The position numbers were made by a program, and so were the translations under genes. The notes under the pieces are model-generated. The model had not been told where the DNA came from. It did no database searches and was given only the letters and a program-made list of their open reading frames with translations. Positions 58,174-64,000 of a stretch of 64,000 nt of DNA are shown here, one piece after another (position 1 is the first letter of the stretch; every line of letters starts with the position of its first letter). This stretch comes from Ectobius pallidus (taxonomy: Eukaryota > Arthropoda > Insecta > Blattodea > Ectobiidae): positions 10,184,366 through 10,248,365 of the forward strand of contig CAXKWD010000011.1 in NCBI GenBank assembly GCA_964059195.1, in the 5' to 3' direction.

Positions 58174-59138
58174 ATAAGTAATCTAAAAAATGTTTTTTTC
58201 CACCAAAGTACTAGTATCTTTTGTAGGACTAGGGAGAATGTAATGCTGAATACGAAAAAATTATTTACATATATCAGTTATTACATTTATTAATAAACAT
58301 GAAATGTGGTTTATTTATACATATGTGAAATCGGAGTAAATGAAAATAATTGTTTGAGAGACAAAGATGTATTGACGTAATGTCATGCGTTCAATAGAAG
58401 TTAAAAACAACTATGCTTATTGCGTCACTATTAAAAGAACTAAATGTACCTTATATGATGAAGAAGAATTGTTTATTGACTATTTGGAGAGGCACCAATA
58501 TATGTAAAATATAATATATTAGTCCAGAATAAAAATTTAAAATTGTAGTTAAGAATTATATTAAAACTTACCAGTTAAAATTATGACCTGGTTTGACTTT
58601 AAAGCTGAATACGAAGAAAACAACTCCAGAACGTTCACGAAAAACTTTTATAAATAAGTGTTTTTTAAACAACATATGGAAGAACTTTACCAAGAAGAGT
58701 GCAGCATATTACAATATGGACATTATATTAAATCTAAAATAATTTTAACTGGTAAATTTTAAAATAATTCTTAACTACAATTTTAGATTTTTATTCTGGA
58801 CTAATATATAACATTTTACATATATTGGTGCCTCTCTAAATAGTCAATAAACAATTCTTCTTCATCATATAAGGCACATTTAGTACTTTTAATAGTGACG
58901 CAATAAGCATGGGTATTTTTAACTTCTATTGAACGCATGGCATTACGTCAATACATCTTTGTCTTTCAAACAAATTATTTTCATTTACTCCGATTTCACA
59001 TATGTATTTTCATGTTTATTAATAAATGTAATAACTGATATAAATGTAAATAATTTTTTCGTATTCAGCATTACATTCTGCCTAGTCCTACAAAAGATAC
59101 TAGTACTCTGGTAGAATTTTTTTTTTTTAGATTATTTA
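58174..59138. mobile_element. Large foldback element: two ~400-bp inverted arms around a 155-bp spacer
   Basis: Left arm 58174-58583 is the near-perfect reverse complement of right arm 58739-59138; for example GAATGTAATGCTGAATACG on the left answers CGTATTCAGCATTACATTC on the right. Arms differ by scattered substitutions and small indels. No coding capacity is seen beyond chance ORFs. The 12-mer TATGTGATACTT occurs in direct orientation just outside each side (near 58117 and 59137), possibly a target duplication, but the left one is about 50 bases outside the arm, so this is weak. It sits directly after the LINE at 56.6-58.1 kb. Confidence 0.85.
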
Positions 59139-61205
59139 TGTGATACTTATTTTATGTTGTGTTTTGTAGTTCGCCTAACAAAGGGTGTTTGAAACCTTTC
59201 ATACTAAAACTTACATTTAAAGTTTGATGAGAGAATCTATATGCTATTACAAAAGACCACGCACGAAAAATTAGCTGCCTGTTTATTTTATTTCGAAAGA
59301 AAATTCTCTCCCAGCTTTCCCGGCGGGCGGGAGTGCCATAAGCATAACAATACAATATTAACATAAAGAAAGAGACAATCTAAATATAAACTTCACGTAC
59401 AACTCAATGTGAAGTATAGAATAGAATTGACGTTATGGAAATTGAATATTTCCAATGCACTGAATGTCTAAAGTTTATATAATAAATTATAAGTGGTTTT
59501 AAATTGGATAGTGAAATTTTAATTGCAGCGGAGATGTCATGTTATCATGTATAAGGCTATTCTTCAAGCCCGAACTTTCTACAAAATTCACGAGAAGGCG
59601 AGGTATGTTGCCGACCACTAAACCTAGGACTCAAATAGAGGAGAGCTTATGCTTTGAAAATAGTAAGGAAAATCCATGAATTGTTTATTTACTTTTTGTT
59701 TACTTATTTACGTATTTTAACCTGGCGGAGATAAGGCCATAACGCCTCCTCTAACACTATTGCTCTTTATAGTAATATTATGGTAACAATATTAAGTAGA
59801 ATTGTGGTTAGATTACAAGGCACTTTGCGGAAAATAGGAAAAATTACACATTTACATATTAATCACCATGTAATAACTTTATTTTGTATTTTGTGTATCT
59901 TACATTCAATTTGCATAAATTTGAATATGAATTTTTAAAATATGCTAAAATAAAAAAGTTTGTATGAAAATAAAAGAACAAGATGCCATTGATTGTGATT
60001 GTTAAACAAATACTAAAACATACTCTTTCTAATATCATGCTTAACCACCTATATATTCCTAATAACAACTGGAATAGTTTGTACTTAAAATGAGATGTTA
60101 AATATATCTAACAACTACATATATAAATGATAAGAAAGTGATACTACTATCTACTGGTTAGATAAGACTTGTGTAGCTTGAACAATAGCTTATAATAATT
60201 TTGAAAAGTTTCCAAAATATTTAGTGAATGCACTATAATCTGAGATTAAGAAAATAAAGTACTTTTTGCACTTTATAGTAAATCATTTTAACATTAAAAA
60301 TATATATATACACTAATAGCCAAAAACATTCGTTTCAAATTAAACAAAAAAAAAAAAATGCCAAGCTGTTAGCATTTATTTAATATTGCAGTTAATTATT
60401 CTTTTCAAAGTCATGAGAGCTTGTATAAAATATTTCCAAAATTTTAGATGGACATACTTTTGAACATATGAAATAAAATATCCAGAAAGTCAGAAATATT
60501 ATATCAAAAGTAATGATCTATCAAAGGGAAGGTATATACAACATTTCAAATTTTACTCAACCTCTCCCTCAGTGTGATGGTTACAATATAATAGATTTCA
60601 AAATTATACGATTTTGCTCTCATTTTAGGGTTCATAAAGTTATTTAAATGTTACTATAATTTTTAAAGCATTGAAGTATTTGTGCCTCTAGGACATTTAT
60701 GTTCTTTTTTATTTTAAATAATGGAAACAAAAAATCACTTATAAGGAAATGCTTGTTGAGAGTCATACAAAATCTGATCCCGAAAAGAAAACACTAATTT
60801 TTCAGTCGTACAGAATTCGTATCTTTTGAAATTACACATAAAAATGTTTTCGCAGATGTAAACCATTATTATGGGACAGGCAGCAATTGACAGTTTATTC
60901 AAACTCCAACTTCTCCAGGTATTACCCCCACTAAAAAAAAAACAATTTTATTACTTGGCTCCATAATAAATTCCTGCAGATATAAACACATGTCAACGAT
61001 GTAAAATTAAATTAAGCCCATAAATAGTATATGGCTAGTTGGAATTTGCTGATGACACAGCTGTCATGAGATTTTGAGTCGATTGACGATAACCTTATTT
61101 ATACACGGAGTTTTATTTCACATTTTATGAGTAGCAATAATTCAGATAATATATAGTTTTCAGTTAATACGTTTCATTGTAATATGTAGCCCATAGAAAC
61201 GATCA
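59139..61205. other. AT-rich, nothing recognised
   Basis: Over 2 kb of low-complexity AT-rich sequence; only chance ORFs under 75 residues. Confidence 0.5.
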
Positions 61206-61853
61206 GAGGCGTAACGAGGGGAGGGGGGTGTTTGAACCACTCCATTGATTAAAAAAAAAAGAAAATTGTATAATTAATTTTTTAACAAATAATGACATAT
61301 AAAACATTTGAGTAATATTTTATGTTGTAATATTTTCAAACCTTCGGCAGTCGTTCACCAAATAAATAATATGACAATTATGCTATGATTTTTCGCGCGT
61401 GCTTAGGATTTAGGTACTCTCCGCCAACAATTCTAGAGTGATAGGGAAAAAGCAAATAAGTCAAAATTCCAAAGCTTCAGGAATGACAAAAAAACAATTT
61501 ATTTCCACAGCATTGTTACAATATTTAATTCAGTCCACCAGATATGTTTACACAATATCTTATACTATGTAAAATATATTGGTGGACTGATCTAAATATT
61601 GTAAAAATGCTGTGAAAATAAATCGTTATTTGTCTCTCCTAAAACTTTGGTATTTTGACTTATTCGCTTTTTCCCTATCACTCTAGAATTGATTTTCATT
61701 CATTTACAGTAAGTGGGAAGCTTAAAACTCGTTGTTGTGCATCTTAATTTTTAAAATTTTCCGGGGCAGGACCCCTGGGGGGTATTCCATAACATCCAGA
61801 CCCCCCGGATGTTATAACCCCCCATATGGTCAGCCTGGTTACGCCTATGGAAA
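61206..61853. mobile_element. Probable TIR element with AGGCGTAAC ends, enclosing the palindrome
   Basis: The left end AGGCGTAACGAGG and right end CCTGGTTACGCCT are inverted with mismatches, and G/C-runs follow both ends (GGGGAGGGGGG; CCCCCCGG and CCCCCC). No target duplication was identified, so the outer boundary is approximate. Confidence 0.4.
61428..61691. mobile_element. 264-bp long palindrome (foldback/MITE-like)
   Basis: CAATTCTAGAGTGATAGGG at the left is mirrored by CCCTATCACTCTAGAATTG at the right. The arms continue inward through matching AAGTCAAAAT/ATTTTGACTT and CAGTCCACCA/TGGTGGACTG to a loop near 61560. There is no ORF. It lies inside a larger segment (61206-61853) whose ends are themselves inverted (AGGCGTAACGAGG and CCTGGTTACGCCT). 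Confidence 0.85.
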
Positions 61854-63310
61854 CGGTTAACCTGAGTGATAAGGTTTAAGACGAGGGATTTACAGATTTG
61901 TACTTTAGACATTTTGAACTGAATACAGTGAGACCTCCGTACAACAGCCTTAGCAGACTGTATTATTGTACGAGGGTTATTGTTATTTGGCAGGATGTGC
62001 ATGCTGCAATAGATACCGAACTCTTTGTGTGTTTTTGCGCACATGATCATGTTTTCACCCTCGTTGGCCCTATATGATATACAGAAAACTGTAATCTACA
62101 GGATAATTCAAGGAGAAGACATGCAATGAAGTTAAAAATAATGTACCACAAGTTCAAGAAATGAAGAGACCATTAATTTTGTGTATAAACTTACTGACTT
62201 TCGTTGAGCGATGACTTGATACGCTTGTATTGAAATGTTACTACTAAGACTGGTTTAACATTATTAGGTTGAATTTAATTCCGAGTGTTCTACTGAGTTT
62301 TATCAACAAAGCGGGGATTTTTGTTTATATTTCAGCTAGTTATTAAGTATGTAAAATGTACATTTGCCTATTATGTATCAGAAGCTCCTAACATTAGATT
62401 TTGAAAAAATATCATTAGTGTTGTCTTTTATCCTCAGTTTATATATCTAAAATATGGCTTCTCAGCCTTTTCTGTATAATATTCTGTAAAAATTTGTAGA
62501 CCACATGATCATATGATATACCTCTTATTTAAAGTGGCAGCAACAGTAAGAGGAACCCACTCGTTATAAAGACGAAGATGAAGATGGGAGGAGGAGAATA
62601 ATGATGATTTATTGTGGTACTGATAAAGATTAATTTTTATGTGATATATAAGTAGTATAGTGAAAGAAGGTATGGAATATAATTACAGATTTGTAGACAT
62701 AAAAATAAATACCATTTCTACAAATCTTTAATTATATTTAATATGTTTTTCCACTAACGATTGTGGAAAAGAAGTTTAAAGGCAAGACAATGTCGATGAA
62801 TTGACGACGAAGGAAAAGTAGAAGAAAAAACAAAATGTAGGCAACTAAGAAAGACACGGTTTGATGGCATTGTTGATGATTTAGCAAGGTAATAAGATAT
62901 TTCAGAAGAATTCAGATAGTATAATGATAGTAACAACAGTAGTTTTTATGGCCTGATGGTTACACCACTTTCAAGCCGTTCTCCGTGTCAAACATTATTA
63001 GTTTAGAACACAACTTGATTGGTTAAACGCTACTGTATCCTCTGACAGTGCCTGTTAAGTGAAGCATACGGGAGCCCCACCATGGTTTAAATTCCATTTT
63101 AAGCTGTAGGCCCCGGCTATAGTAACAGCCCAGCAGTCGTCTATCCACAGTGCCACAATATTGGGATCGTCTTAATCCACTAAGAAACTCGCTAAGAGAC
63201 CAGCCCCACAAGCGTTCATACTTAGAACCAATGTGTGATGAAGTAACAGACTCACATGCCTGAGAAGTTACTAGGAATAATACTGGTAGTAAGAGCACAT
63301 CTTACAACGT
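61854..63310. other. No supported gene
   Basis: A 91-residue minus frame (63023-63298, SHIGSKYERLWGWSLSEF) sits in a less AT-rich stretch and might be a repeat-derived peptide; I do not recognise it. Confidence 0.35.
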
Positions 63311-63555
63311 CATTGTTATGCCAAAACCACGAATGTGCAAAAATTCAGATTTTGACTTCAATGCATTGCTGGTACCTGTTTACATTAATATTTGTTCTGT
63401 AGAAACCACAAACGTTGTATTTTCTTCCCTTGGTAATGGTTAGTTCCATTTCCATGAAAGTAGAAGTCCTGTTATATTTGTTATGCTCCAATAACAAATG
63501 TGACCCATTCGTGATTTTTTAATTTTTGTACATTCGTGGTTCTGGCATAACAGTG
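63311..63555. mobile_element. 245-bp MITE with ~34-bp inverted ends
   Basis: The left end CATTGTTATGCCAAAACCAC is answered by GTGGTTCTGGCATAACAGTG at the right, continuing through GAATGTGCAAAAATT/AATTTTTGTACATTC. No coding sequence and no certain target duplication. Confidence 0.75.
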
Positions 63556-63599
63556 ACGCAAGTTGATGTAGGTATTCCTAGTGCTTCCCTTTTTGACAA

Positions 63600-63882
63600 T
63601 TTTCGTTTTGATGATGAATAAATTGGTATAATAAAATACCTTTAGAAATAAAAGAAAAAAGAAATTTACAATTTAAGAAAAGTCTTAAACATTTCTTGAT
63701 AAGTAAATGCCTGTACTCGTTTGAGGAATATTGATATTATAAGTCTAGTATTTATTGTTTAATCATGGTGAATTTCTATTATGTAATTTAATGTTATTAT
63801 TTCATCTTAACATGGGACAATGTCTGAAACTATATTGTATGGTATATAGACAATAATAAAATTATTATTATTATTATTATTA
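63600..63882 (+). pseudogene. LINE 3'-end fragment with (ATT)n tail
   Basis: WYNKIPLEIKEKRNLQFKKS then LKHFLISKCLYSFEEY and a stop is an ORF2 tail. The 3' UTR ends GACAATAATAAAATTATTAT in an ATT array. Confidence 0.65.
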
Positions 63883-64000
63883 TGTGATATCTATGAAGTA
63901 GAATCTAGGAGCAATAAGGAAAATGAAACGACACTAACAAAGAAAGAAATAGCAAAGAAATGGAATAACATACTGTATTATGATCCTGATTTTACTGATA
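63883..64000 (+). other. Open frame running off the window edge
   Basis: A frame beginning CDIYEVESRSNKENETTLTK and ending ILYYDPDFTD stays open for 39 codons to the edge, immediately after the LINE tail. It could be the start of another element ORF or chance. Confidence 0.2.

Noticed and set aside
58929..59114. 61-residue ORF
   Set aside because: Falls wholly in the right arm of the foldback element; hydrophobic AT-rich chance frame.

Overview
This window looks like AT-rich, repeat-dominated insect nuclear DNA. Long non-coding stretches, spliced coding sequence, many tRNA-derived SINEs, 5'-truncated LINEs, hAT-type elements and very frequent (ATT)n/(AAT)n microsatellites all fit a large insect genome. 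The SINE and LINE families make me think of a cockroach or related polyneopteran. That assignment is from memory and unproven. There are no operons, CRISPR arrays, rRNAs or convincing functional tRNAs.

Only one host protein-coding gene is well supported. It lies on the minus strand at about 26.3-30.9 kb. Two exons are visible (30764-30933 and 26334-28630), joined by consensus splice sites with matching phase. They encode a tyrosine-motif cluster (five YxN motifs), a basic patch, a long acidic disordered middle, and a C-terminal array of three repeats with an exact 35-residue period. The start codon and the terminal exon are not identified. A CpG-rich block at 38.18-38.41 kb ending in a good donor site could be an untranslated first exon.

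The rest is mostly mobile DNA. LINE remnants are found at 5.7, 9.5-10.8, 16.8-17.4, 25.5-25.9, 36.8-37.1, 38.7-39.4, 41.5-41.9, 46.6-47.1, 56.6-58.1 and 63.6-63.9 kb. The 56.6 kb copy keeps a 416-residue open reverse transcriptase. At least five insertions have CAG-type or TAGGG-type terminal inverted repeats and 8-bp target duplications, as expected for hAT elements. The largest (44042-46081) carries a broken gene for a protein that does not look like a transposase, and a 718-bp internally deleted relative sits at 18697-19414. A MITE with 9-bp target duplications (14177-14524) has a second copy at 52.6 kb. A 234-bp TIR family is present twice near 47.7 and 49.1 kb. Two large foldback structures sit at 58174-59138 and 61428-61691. 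At least six SINE-like families are present, several copies with clean 11-14 bp target duplications.

All similarities were judged by eye. Boundaries of elements without a quoted target duplication are approximate to about 10-30 bases.
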